From Amycolatopsis sp. MtRt-6 (GTDB lineage: Bacteria > Actinomycetota > Actinomycetes > Mycobacteriales > Pseudonocardiaceae): a stretch of 64,000 nt of DNA. The notes beneath the pieces are model-generated. The model made no database searches. It was given only the letters and a program-made list of their open reading frames with translations, and was not told where the DNA came from. This document shows, piece by piece, positions 8,498-16,339 of the stretch (positions are counted from its first letter, which is position 1; each line of letters begins with the position of its first letter). Position numbers and translations under genes: made by a program. The stretch spans positions 182,984 to 246,983 of the forward strand of contig NZ_JADWPD010000014.1 in NCBI RefSeq assembly GCF_017308975.1, given 5' to 3'.

Positions 8498-9475
8498 TCA
8501 GTCCAGGTCGCCGCGAGCGCGGAACTCCCGCTCGATCCGGGCGCGGTCCGCGCCGGACGCCAGCAGCGCGTGCAGCAGGATCCGGGACTTCCTGGCGTCC
8601 AGCCAGCCCGCCATCGTCGCGCCCATCGCGATCAAGCTCGACTCCGAGCCGTGGAAGCCGTACGTCGACCGCAGCGTGGGGCCCGCGCCCGTCCGCGACG
8701 CGACGACCACCGGCAGCGACGGCACCAGCCGGGCGATCACGTCGGCCGTGCCGGACGAGACGTGACCCACACCCGTCGCGGCGACGACGACCCCGCGCAC
8801 CTCCGGCTGCGCGGCCACGGCGGAAAGCACCGACCCCGAGTCGTCCAGCCCCGCCTCGACCACCGGGACCAAGCCGCCGAAGTCGTCACCGGACAGCGAA
8901 GGCAGCCGCGGCGGTGACGGGTGGAACCAGTGCACCGCGTGCTCGACGACCATGCCCAGCGGCCCCGCCGGCGCCGACGAGAACGCCTCCAGGTGGCTCG
9001 AATGCGCCTTCCGCACCCAGCGCGCCGCGTGGACGTCGTCGTTGAGCGTCACCAGCGCACCCCGGCCGCGGCTGCGCGGGTCGGCCGCGACCGTCAGGGC
9101 GTTGCGCAGGTTCGCCGGGCCGTCCGGGCTGAACAGGCCGGCGTTGCGCATCGCCCCGGTGACCACCACCGGGATGTCCGACGGCCAGTGCAGGTCCAGG
9201 AAGTACGCCGTCTCCTCCAAGGTGTCCGTGCCCTGGACGACGACGAACCCGTCGGCGTCCTGGCGCAGGCCCCAGTCGCGGCACCGCAGCAGCGTCGCGA
9301 AGTCGAGTGACGCGCTGCCGATCCCGGCGAGCGTCTCCGCCAGGACGTCCATCGGCAGGTCGCCGAGGGCGCCGAGCAGGTCGGCCGCGCCGAACCGCGG
9401 GACGGCGCCGCCTTCGCCGTCCGCCGGGGCCATCGAAATGGTGCCGCCGAGCATGGCGACCGCGATCAAGGGCAT
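8498..9475 (-). CDS. Asparaginase
   Basis: 325 aa. Both Thr motifs of the asparaginase/glutaminase fold are present: MLGGTISM with the nucleophile Thr at residue 12, and VVQGTDTLEETAY with the second Thr-Asp pair. The conserved Lys follows in WVRKAHSS. It hydrolyses L-asparagine to aspartate and ammonia. There is no signal peptide, so it is probably a cytosolic enzyme. It stands alone; the nearest minus-strand gene upstream is a methyltransferase 13 bp away, so it may be the last gene of that transcript. Confidence 0.9.
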   Translation of the reverse strand: MPLIAVAMLGGTISMAPADGEGGAVPRFGAADLLGALGDLPMDVLAETLAGIGSASLDFATLLRCRDWGLRQDADGFVVVQGTDTLEETAYFLDLHWPSDIPVVVTGAMRNAGLFSPDGPANLRNALTVAADPRSRGRGALVTLNDDVHAARWVRKAHSSHLEAFSSAPAGPLGMVVEHAVHWFHPSPPRLPSLSGDDFGGLVPVVEAGLDDSGSVLSAVAAQPEVRGVVVAATGVGHVSSGTADVIARLVPSLPVVVASRTGAGPTLRSTYGFHGSESSLIAMGATMAGWLDARKSRILLHALLASGADRARIEREFRARGDLD

Positions 9476-9488
9476 GCGGCCACCCTAT

Positions 9489-10304
9489 TCAGCCGGTCTT
9501 GACCGCCTGGAGCGTGTAGCTCGCCGCCAGCCGTGCCGGCGTGTCCTTCAGCCGCCACTCGCCGGTGGCCTCGTCGTGGACCATCTGCCCGGGCAGGGCG
9601 TTCCACGGCACGCTGTCGTGCTCGGTGAACGCGGTCAGCGTCAGGCCGTGGTCCAGCAGGGCCGTGATGATCTCGCCCAGCGAGTGGTTCCACTCGTGGG
9701 TGACGGTGTGCTCCAGCGGCCGGTCGACGGCGACGTAGGTCTCGGGGTCGTCGAAGACCAGTGGCTCGGCGTGCTCGAAGTACGGGTACCGCGGCACCGC
9801 CGTCTCGTCGAGCGCCCACAGCATGGGGTGCCCTTCGCGGATGAAGAGCCGCCCGCCCGGCCGCAGCAGCCCGGCGACCACCGCCGCCCAGCGCGCCGCC
9901 GAAGGCAGCCAGCACAGCGCGCCGATCCCGGTGTAGACCAGGTCGAACCGGCCGGCGCCCAGCACGTCGACGGCGTCGTACACGGCGGCCTCGTGGAAGC
10001 CGATCGCCGCGCCGGCCGCCTCGGCGAACCGGCGAGCCTCGGCCAGCGCCGCGCCCGAGAAGTCCAGGCCCGTCATGGTCGCGCCCAGGCGGGAGAGCGA
10101 AACCGTGTCGGTGCCGAGGTGGCACTGCAGGTGCACCGCGCGCAGCCCGGTGAGGTCACCGAGCCGGGGCCGGTCGAACCGCACGACACCGCTCAGGTGC
10201 GCCGGATCCGCCACGAACCGGGCGAAGGCGTAGTCCGGCGACGCCGCGTGCAGGACCGCGCGCTCGTCCCAGTTGGCCTTGTTGATCGCGAACGAGTCCG
10301 TCAC
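9489..10304 (-). CDS. Class I SAM-dependent methyltransferase
   Basis: 271 aa from GTG 10304 (VTDSFAINKANWDERA). A methyltransferase fold starts at LRAVHLQCHLGTDTVSL (SAM-binding motif I) with GLDFSG as motif II and FDLVYTGIGALCWLP as motif IV. It resembles the small-molecule methyltransferases related to UbiE/Methyltransf_11 or _25. The substrate cannot be told. The start overlaps the stop of the VOC gene by 4 bp, implying coupled translation. Confidence 0.85.
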   Translation of the reverse strand: MTDSFAINKANWDERAVLHAASPDYAFARFVADPAHLSGVVRFDRPRLGDLTGLRAVHLQCHLGTDTVSLSRLGATMTGLDFSGAALAEARRFAEAAGAAIGFHEAAVYDAVDVLGAGRFDLVYTGIGALCWLPSAARWAAVVAGLLRPGGRLFIREGHPMLWALDETAVPRYPYFEHAEPLVFDDPETYVAVDRPLEHTVTHEWNHSLGEIITALLDHGLTLTAFTEHDSVPWNALPGQMVHDEATGEWRLKDTPARLAASYTLQAVKTG

Positions 10305-10681
10305 GGTTTTTCCGCGCGCTCGGCCGCGCTCCGCAGCACGCAGAACTCGTTGCCCTCCGGGTCGGCGAGCACCGCCCAGCCGGTGCCGTCCGGGTTGCGC
10401 AGGTCGTGGAGGAAGGTGGCGCCCAGGCCCAGCAGCCGCTCGACCTCTTCGTCGCGCGGGATGTCCGGCTGCAGGCACAGGTGGAGGCGGTTCTTCACCG
10501 TCTTCGGCTCGGGCACGCGCAGGAAGAGCAGCGTGGTGCCGTCGTTGAGCTCGAAGCCGACCTCGTCGTCGCCGGGGGAGTCGGTGTCCGGGATCGGCTT
10601 CCCGGTGACCTCGCTCCAGAACTGGCACAGCTTGTACGGGTCGGCGCAGTCGACGGACACGTTGAGCACGGACGACGGCAT
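10301..10681 (-). CDS. VOC (glyoxalase/bleomycin-resistance) family protein
   Basis: 126 aa from ATG 10681 with GAGGAG 5 nt upstream. It has two beta-alpha-beta-beta-beta half modules, starting SSVLNVSVDCADPYKLCQFW and ending WAVLADPEGNEFCVLR, the usual actinobacterial VOC signature. Members include dioxygenases, isomerases and drug-binding proteins, so the substrate is unknown. It overlaps the methyltransferase by 4 bp. A small inverted repeat CGGACcGTCCG lies about 25 bp upstream (10704-10714) and could be an operator. Confidence 0.85.
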   Translation of the reverse strand: MPSSVLNVSVDCADPYKLCQFWSEVTGKPIPDTDSPGDDEVGFELNDGTTLLFLRVPEPKTVKNRLHLCLQPDIPRDEEVERLLGLGATFLHDLRNPDGTGWAVLADPEGNEFCVLRSAAERAEKP

Positions 10682-10752
10682 GGCACTCCTCGGAAAGCGA
10701 CGTATCGGACCGTCCGAGTGTGGCCCCGCCCGCGCCCGGGGGCGAACCGTTT

Positions 10753-11493
10753 TTACGACGCCAGCGCCAGCCCCGCCGTCCGGTGCACGCGGCGGCTGTC
10801 GTCGACGATGAGGATCTCGCAGTCCGGCCGGTCGGCCGCCCAGGTGATGCCCTCCGCGCCCATCGCGAACGCCGCCGTGGCCAGCGCGTCCGCCGTCACC
10901 AGGTCGCCGGCCACCACGGTGACGCTCATCAGGCCCGTCGCCGGGGTGCCGGAGCGGCCGTCGAGGATGTGGGAGCCGCGCTCGTACGCCGCCGACGTCG
11001 CGATCGCGCCGTTGCGCGACTCCAGGACCGCGCACACGGCCAGGGGCTGCTCGGGATGGCGCACCCCGACCCGCCACGGACGGCCCGGCTCCGGCTCGCC
11101 GGCGGTGACGACGTCGCCGCCGGCGTTGAGGCAGAACGTCGTCGCGCCCTCGGCCTTCAGCATGTCGGCCGCGCGCTGCACCGCCCAGCCCTTGACGACC
11201 GCGCACGGGTCGAGGCCGCGGCCGGGCAGCCGCGCGCGGAACGCGCCGCCGGAGAGCTGCTCGTAGTACGCGCAGAGCTCCAGCACCTCCAGGAGGTCGT
11301 CGCTGAGCCCGTCGGCCGTCAGCTCGCCGCGGTCGTACCGGCTGACCTCGCTGCCGGGCTTGAACGGGCTGAACCGGGCGTCGACGTCGCGGAACCACGC
11401 GAAGACGTCGTCGACGACCTCGGCGAAGTCGCCCTCGTCCCGCAGGTCGAGGGAGATCGGCAGGCCCATCACCTGTTCGACGCGGGTGGTCAT
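10753..11493 (-). CDS. apbE: FAD:protein FMN transferase
   Basis: 246 aa. ApbE hallmarks are RFSPFKPGSEVSR near the N-terminus, the central GLDPCAVVKGWAVQRAADML, the loop NAGGDV, and HILDGRSGTPATG with the Mg-binding Asp. It covalently attaches FMN from FAD to a Thr/Ser of target proteins. It overlaps the end of the FMN-binding protein gene by 4 bp, and that protein carries the target motif. No signal peptide or lipobox is visible, so this form seems cytosolic or unprocessed. Confidence 0.93.
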   Translation of the reverse strand: MTTRVEQVMGLPISLDLRDEGDFAEVVDDVFAWFRDVDARFSPFKPGSEVSRYDRGELTADGLSDDLLEVLELCAYYEQLSGGAFRARLPGRGLDPCAVVKGWAVQRAADMLKAEGATTFCLNAGGDVVTAGEPEPGRPWRVGVRHPEQPLAVCAVLESRNGAIATSAAYERGSHILDGRSGTPATGLMSVTVVAGDLVTADALATAAFAMGAEGITWAADRPDCEILIVDDSRRVHRTAGLALAS

Positions 11494-11990
11494 CGCTGCT
11501 TTCCTCTCGCGTCGATCGCGGCCTGCAGGGACGTCTTGTACGACTCGCTCGTCTCGGTGGCACCGGTCACCGTGTCGATGTCGGCGCTCTGCGCCTTGAT
11601 CGCTTCCGCCTGCAGCTTCGGCAGCGCGGTGAGCGACCGGCCGCTGTCCGGGGCCTGCAGCAGCGTGATGGCGGTGAGCCGGGCGCCGGTGAAGGTCACC
11701 TGGACCTGCACGGTGCCGTACCGGCTGGACTCCGCGGTGCCCTGCGTGGTCACCGTCTCGTTCGCGGTGTCGCTGGTGGCCGGCGCGTCCGAAGTGGACG
11801 AAGGCGGCGGACCGGCCGAAGTGGACGGTGGCGGCGGCTCGGTCGTCGGAACGGCCGATGTGGACGGTGCCGTGACGGCGGGCGGCGCCTCGGCGATGGC
11901 CGAGGTGTTCTGCACCGGCCCCGGCTCGAACCGCCAGACCGCGATGAACCCGGCGATCGACAGCGCGACGACGAAAATGGTCTTCTTCAC
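11490..11990 (-). CDS. FMN-binding domain protein, membrane-anchored flavinylation target
   Basis: 166 aa. Residues 4-19 are an uncleaved signal/anchor helix (IFVVALSIAGFIAV). A Pro/Thr/Ser-rich linker (about 35-85) leads to an NqrC/RnfG-like FMN-binding domain ending in DTVTGATETSESYKTSL. The Thr of TGAT is the expected site of covalent FMN attachment. The flavin would be displayed outside the membrane and relay electrons. The gene is coupled to apbE (4 bp overlap) and lies 12 bp downstream of the ferric-reductase-like gene, forming a three-gene unit. Confidence 0.88.
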   Translation of the reverse strand: MKKTIFVVALSIAGFIAVWRFEPGPVQNTSAIAEAPPAVTAPSTSAVPTTEPPPPSTSAGPPPSSTSDAPATSDTANETVTTQGTAESSRYGTVQVQVTFTGARLTAITLLQAPDSGRSLTALPKLQAEAIKAQSADIDTVTGATETSESYKTSLQAAIDARGKQR

Positions 11991-12002
11991 GACAACTTCC
12001 CC

Positions 12003-13358
12003 CTAGGCCGCGAGGCTGAAACGTTCGGCGTGGACCTGGGAGTTCGGCACGCGCAGCTCGCGCAGGCTGCGCAGCACCGCCGAAGTCATCCCCGGCGGGC
12101 CGCAGACGAACACGTCACGCTCGTGCACGTCCGGCACCATCATGTGCAGGTTCGCCGGCCCGAGCATCACCCCGCGCGGCCCGACCGCCTGGTCCGGTCC
12201 GGTGAGGACACTCACGCTGGCGCCGCGTGCCTTGGCCAGCTCGTTCAGCTCCGGCAGCAGCACCGCGTCCTGCTGTGACCGCACCCGGTACAGCACGACG
12301 ACGTGGCCTTCGATGTCCTCCAGCAGCGCGCGGATCGGCGTGATGCCGACGCCGCCCGCCACGAGCAGCGCGTTGGGCCGCGTCTGGTGGATCGTGGTGA
12401 AGGCGCCGTACGGGCCTTCGGCGAACACGCGCGTCCCGACGCGCAGGCTGCGCAGCCCGGCGCTGGAGTCGCCGAGCGCCTTCGCGGTCAGCCGCAGGGA
12501 ACGGCCGTCGGGCGCGGCCGACAGCGAGAAGGGATTGGCCTGCCACCACCGGTCCTTGGTCAGGAACCGCCAGAGGAAGAACTGCCCGGCCTTGGCAGGC
12601 AGCTTGTCCAGGTGCTTGCCGGACATGTACACCGAGACGACGTCCGGCGACTCGGAAACCACCGCCGTGACGCGCAGCTGGTGGCGCAGGTTCCGCCACA
12701 TCGGCAGCACGACGCGCCCGGCGAGCACGGCGGCGCCGGCCCCGAGCCAGAGCGTCCACCAGTACGCCTTCGCCGTCTCCGAGCCGGCGAACGACTGGCC
12801 CAGCGCGATCTGGTGCGAGAAGGCCAGGAACACCGCCGCGTAGGTGTAGAGGTGGATGAAGTGCCACGTCTCGTAGGCGAGCCGCTTGCGCGCGAACTTC
12901 GCCGAAGCCGCACCGACGACGAGGATCACGGCGAAGGCGACCAGCGCCCGCAGGATCCCTTCGAGCGTGTTGGCCATCTCGACCAGCTCGTCGACGACGC
13001 CCTTGTCCGTGACCTCCGCGTAGCCCATGGTGATGAACACCAGGTGCGCCAGCAGGGTCCAGAGGATCGTGAAGCCGGTCCAGCGGTGCCAGGTGGTCAG
13101 CCGGTCCATCCCGAGCCGCCGGTCCAGCCAGGGCAGCCGGGCCACCAGCAGCAGCTGGAACGCCATCGCCAGCGCGCCGTACATCCCGGCGAGCCTGCCG
13201 ATCGTGATCAGCACGTTCTGCGAAACCCCGGCCTGCGCGAACAGCACGGTGACGGCGGCCACGTTGGCGCCGAGGAAGAGGAAGAGGCCGGATTTCGCGG
13301 CGATCCGGGGGCGGATCGCCGGGCGCGCGGCCTCGGCGGTCTGCGTCATGGTGGTCAC
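12003..13358 (-). CDS. Ferric-reductase-like transmembrane oxidoreductase with FAD/NAD(P) domain
   Basis: 451 aa from GTG 13358, with AAGGGG about 7 nt upstream. The N-terminal half has about six membrane helices with paired histidines (WHRWTGF; WHFIHLYTY) as haem ligands. The C-terminal half is a ferredoxin-reductase module: an FAD-binding part around FLWRFLTKDRWWQANPFSLS and NAD(P) motifs LLVAGGVGITPIRALL and FVCGPPGM. It probably takes electrons from NAD(P)H through FAD and haems across the membrane to the flavinylated partner. It is divergent from the two-component system at 13497, which likely controls it. Confidence 0.9.
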   Translation of the reverse strand: MTTMTQTAEAARPAIRPRIAAKSGLFLFLGANVAAVTVLFAQAGVSQNVLITIGRLAGMYGALAMAFQLLLVARLPWLDRRLGMDRLTTWHRWTGFTILWTLLAHLVFITMGYAEVTDKGVVDELVEMANTLEGILRALVAFAVILVVGAASAKFARKRLAYETWHFIHLYTYAAVFLAFSHQIALGQSFAGSETAKAYWWTLWLGAGAAVLAGRVVLPMWRNLRHQLRVTAVVSESPDVVSVYMSGKHLDKLPAKAGQFFLWRFLTKDRWWQANPFSLSAAPDGRSLRLTAKALGDSSAGLRSLRVGTRVFAEGPYGAFTTIHQTRPNALLVAGGVGITPIRALLEDIEGHVVVLYRVRSQQDAVLLPELNELAKARGASVSVLTGPDQAVGPRGVMLGPANLHMMVPDVHERDVFVCGPPGMTSAVLRSLRELRVPNSQVHAERFSLAA

Positions 13359-13390
13359 ACGGATTCCCCTTCGGTTCGGTTCACGAAGGC

Positions 13391-13447
13391 CAGACTCGCC
13401 GCCCGTCCTGTGGCGAGTCTGGGTACCGGCTGTCGGAATCCTGTCGG
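13391..13447. promoter_or_regulatory. Inverted repeat and direct repeats between reductase and response regulator
   Basis: CAGACTCGCC (13391-13400) and its exact reverse complement GGCGAGTCTG (13412-13421) flank an 11-nt spacer. Just beyond, CTGTCGG occurs twice (13430-13436 and 13441-13447) at 11-bp spacing, the pattern expected for an OmpR-family dimer on one face of DNA. They lie in the 138-bp divergent region, so the neighbouring response regulator may act here. Binding is inferred. Confidence 0.5.
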
Positions 13448-13496
13448 CCGCCGTCTCGGGTCGCCCGGCACGCTCGCGGCGGGAGAAGATGCGGGG

Positions 13497-14210
13497 GTGC
13501 AGACTTCCGACCCCGTGCGCCTGCTCGTCGTCGACGATGAACCGCACATCGCCGACCTCGTCGCCACCGTCGCCCGGTACGAGGGCTGGCAGGCGGTCAC
13601 GGCCGGCACCGGCCAGGCCGCGCTGAGCCGGGCCGCGGAGTTCGGGCCGGACATCGTCGTGCTCGACCTCATGCTGCCCGACCTGGACGGCTTCACCGTG
13701 CTCGACCGCCTGCGCGAGAACGGCAGCGCCGTGCCCGTGGTCTTCCTCACGGCCAAGGACGCGACGGCCGACCGGATCGCCGGGCTCACCCGCGGGGGTG
13801 ACGACTACCTCGTGAAGCCGTTTTCGGTCGAGGAGCTGATGGCGCGGCTGCGGGCGGTGCTGCGGCGCAGCGCCGGCCTCGCCCACCAGCCCGAGGCACG
13901 CGGCGCCGTGCTGCGGGTCGGGGATCTGACGCTGGACGAGGACACCCGCGAGGTCCGCCGCGGCGACGTCCTGGCCGAGCTGACGCCGACCGAGTACGAG
14001 CTGCTGCGCTACCTGATGCGCCGCTCGCCCGCGGTGCTGACCAAGGCGCAGATCCTCGACCACGTCTGGGAGTACGACTTCGGCGGCCGGTCCAATGTGG
14101 TCGAACTGGTCATTTCGCACCTGCGGCGCAAGGTCGATGCGGGCGACGGCGAGCCGCTGATCCACACCGTGCGCGGCGTCGGCTACGTCGTGCGGCAGGC
14201 GCACCGGTGA
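13497..14210 (+). CDS. OmpR-family response regulator
   Basis: 237 aa from GTG 13497 (VQTSDPVRLLVVDDEP), with GGGAGAAG upstream at 13481. The receiver domain has the acidic pair DDE, phosphoacceptor Asp57 in VVLDLMLPD, Thr in FLTAKD and Lys in YLVKPF. The winged-helix DNA-binding domain (ELTPTEYELLRYL, then GGRSNVVELVISHLRRKV) closes the protein. It overlaps the kinase gene by 4 bp. Candidate binding repeats sit just upstream at 13430-13447, so autoregulation and control of the flavin electron-transfer genes are likely. Confidence 0.92.
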   Translation: MQTSDPVRLLVVDDEPHIADLVATVARYEGWQAVTAGTGQAALSRAAEFGPDIVVLDLMLPDLDGFTVLDRLRENGSAVPVVFLTAKDATADRIAGLTRGGDDYLVKPFSVEELMARLRAVLRRSAGLAHQPEARGAVLRVGDLTLDEDTREVRRGDVLAELTPTEYELLRYLMRRSPAVLTKAQILDHVWEYDFGGRSNVVELVISHLRRKVDAGDGEPLIHTVRGVGYVVRQAHR

Positions 14211-15628
14211 AGCGCTTCTTCCGCCGGTGGTACGGGGCCTGGCAGCGCACCCGGCTGGGCACCCGGATCACCCTCGGCCTCGGCGCGCTCGCGCTGGTGG
14301 TGTTCGCGGCCGTCGGTGTCACGACGGTCGGGATCATGCACGGCTACCTCGACCGGCGGCTCGACGAACAGCTGTCCAAGAGCCAGAACACGCAGGTGCC
14401 GATGTTGCGCCAGACGCACGGCTCGCCGCAGTCGGTGTACTCCTGGTATTCGGCGCTGTACAAGGTCTCCGGCGGGGTCGCCGTCCCGGAGCCGGGCGGC
14501 CGGCTGCCGGGCGACGCCAAGCAGCTGGCGAAGATCGCCGCCGAGGCGGTGAACGGCGACGTCACCCGCACCGTCTACCTGCGCGACGACGGCCCGTACC
14601 GGGTGCGGGCGTGCCCGGTCGACACCGATTCGGTGCTGCTGTCCGCCGCGCCGCAGAAGGACCTCGAGGGCACGGTCCGGCAGCTGATCTGGGTGGAGGT
14701 CGGCGCGTTCGCGCTCGCGCTGGCCGTGCTGGTGATCGTGGGGCGGCTGGTGCTGCGCCGCGGCCTGCGTCCGCTGGCCGACATGGCGGGCACCGCGCAC
14801 GACATCGCCTCGCACGACCTCACCGCGAACCCGGACCTGCCGGTGCGCGCGGCGGGCACCGGCGGCGGCGCCGAAGTCGAGGAGCTGCGGACGGCGTTCA
14901 ACGTGATGCTGGCCCACATCGACACGTCACTGGCCGCGAAGACCGAGGCCAACGAGCGGCTGCGCCGGTTCGTCGCGGACGCCTCGCACGAGCTGCGGAC
15001 GCCGCTGACGTCGATCCGCGGCTACGCCGACCTCTTCCGCTACGCGGCGGCGAACGAGCCGGCGGAGCGCGAGGCGCACCTGGCGAAGATCCGCGAGGAG
15101 ACCGCGCGGATGACCGTGCTCGTCGACGACCTTCTGCTGCTGGCCCGGCTCGACGCGCGGGCCGCCGAGACGCCGTTGCGGCCCGAGCGCGTCGACCTGG
15201 CCGAGCTGGCCGGGGACGCGGCGGACGCGTTCGCCGCCGGGCGGCCGGACCACCCGCTGACCTCGTCGTTTTCTTCCGCGTCGGTGGACGCCGACCCGGT
15301 CCGGTTGCGGCAGGTGCTGGACAACCTGCTGGCCAACGCGGCCGTGCACACCCCGCCCGGGACGTCGGTGCACGTCTCGGTGGCCGCTTCGGACGGTTCC
15401 GCCGTGGTGCAGGTGACCGACACCGGGCCCGGGATCGCCGTGGCGGACCAGGAGCGGATCTTCGACCGGTTCTTCCGCGTCGACGACTCCCGCACCCGCG
15501 GCAACGGCGGCACCGGGCTCGGGCTGTCGGTGGTCCATTCCCTGGTCGCGGCACACGGCGGCACGGTCTCGGTGGCTTCGGCGCCGGGCCGGACCACGTT
15601 CACCGTCCGGTTGCCGCTCGCGCGGTGA
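14207..15628 (+). CDS. Sensor histidine kinase
   Basis: 473 aa. A cytoplasmic basic start is followed by a membrane helix (about residues 20-45), an extracytoplasmic sensor domain of about 115 residues, a second helix (about 162-182) and a HAMP segment. The HisKA box is DASHELRTPLTSIRG (His261), followed by a HATPase domain (DNLLANAAVHTPPG, DTGPGIAVADQERIF, GTGLGLSVV). It is the cognate kinase of the preceding regulator. The sensed signal is unknown, but the extracytoplasmic loop fits envelope redox sensing. Its 3' end overlaps the convergent PNPOx-like gene by 29 bp. Confidence 0.93.
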   Translation: MKRFFRRWYGAWQRTRLGTRITLGLGALALVVFAAVGVTTVGIMHGYLDRRLDEQLSKSQNTQVPMLRQTHGSPQSVYSWYSALYKVSGGVAVPEPGGRLPGDAKQLAKIAAEAVNGDVTRTVYLRDDGPYRVRACPVDTDSVLLSAAPQKDLEGTVRQLIWVEVGAFALALAVLVIVGRLVLRRGLRPLADMAGTAHDIASHDLTANPDLPVRAAGTGGGAEVEELRTAFNVMLAHIDTSLAAKTEANERLRRFVADASHELRTPLTSIRGYADLFRYAAANEPAEREAHLAKIREETARMTVLVDDLLLLARLDARAAETPLRPERVDLAELAGDAADAFAAGRPDHPLTSSFSSASVDADPVRLRQVLDNLLANAAVHTPPGTSVHVSVAASDGSAVVQVTDTGPGIAVADQERIFDRFFRVDDSRTRGNGGTGLGLSVVHSLVAAHGGTVSVASAPGRTTFTVRLPLAR

Positions 15629-16256
15629 CGTGCTCCGGGGTGGTCCAGCCGGGGGAGAGGTCCGCGGACGGCTCGGGCGCGCCGTAGACCGTCCGCACCG
15701 GCAGCACGCCGGCCCAGGCGACGTCGGCTTCGACGTCCTCGGGTTCGTCGTCCGGGCCCTCGGCACGCATCTTCACCGACGCCTCCGCGAGGTCCAGCGC
15801 GAGCACGGACACCGCGGCGAACTCCTTGGCGTTGACCTCGCGGGCGTGCTCCCACGAGCCCGGCGCGAGGTGGTCGGTGAGCACCTTGAGGCCGTGCGTC
15901 TTCGCTTCGGCGTCGAGCACCGGCTTGGCCTGGCCGAGGATGACGGCGCTGCGGTAGTTCATCGAGTGGTTGTTGACCGAGCGTGAATAGACGATGCCGT
16001 CGAGGAGCGTCACGGTCACGCAGACGTCGAGACCGTGCGCGGCGGTGCGGAGGCTGGCCGCGCCGGTCGAGCCGTGCAGGTAGAGCGTGTCGCCGTCGCG
16101 GCCGTAACCGGTGGGCAGGACCAGCGGCACGCCGTCGCGGACGATCCCGAGGTGGCAGATCAGGCCTTCGTCCAGGACGGCGTGCAGCGCGGAGCGGTCG
16201 GTGACGGCGCGGTGCTTCTTGCGGCCGAGCGTGGTGCGGGGCGTGGTCGACAACAT
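15600..16256 (-). CDS. Pyridoxamine 5'-phosphate oxidase-fold flavoprotein
   Basis: 218 aa from ATG 16256 (MLSTTPRTTLGRKKHRA). It is a split-barrel FMN-binding protein: the DRSALHAVLDEGLICHLGI start, LPTGYGRDGDTLYLHGS, and a YSRSVNNHSMNYRSAVILG core are typical of the nitroimidazole-reductase/PNPOx-like group. The exact substrate is unknown. The adjacent divergent MocR regulator, itself PLP-binding, suggests a link to vitamin B6. The frame extends to 16310, but that part runs into the regulator's promoter; GACGCT ends 6 nt before 16256, suggesting a leaderless start there. Confidence 0.82.
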   Translation of the reverse strand: MLSTTPRTTLGRKKHRAVTDRSALHAVLDEGLICHLGIVRDGVPLVLPTGYGRDGDTLYLHGSTGAASLRTAAHGLDVCVTVTLLDGIVYSRSVNNHSMNYRSAVILGQAKPVLDAEAKTHGLKVLTDHLAPGSWEHAREVNAKEFAAVSVLALDLAEASVKMRAEGPDDEPEDVEADVAWAGVLPVRTVYGAPEPSADLSPGWTTPEHVTARAATGR

Positions 16257-16277
16257 GCGACCAGCGTCTCCCGGGTC

Positions 16278-16300
16278 AGTGGCCTCGGAGAACGGCCACT
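16278..16300. promoter_or_regulatory. Inverted repeat in MocR/PNPOx divergent promoter
   Basis: AGTGGCC (16278-16284) and GGCCACT (16294-16300) form an exact 7-bp inverted repeat separated by 9 bp, between the two divergent start codons. It is a candidate binding site for the MocR regulator. Confidence 0.4.
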
Positions 16301-16339
16301 TCTCGTACACTTGGGAAGTCCACTCTCGCAGGAGGTCCC

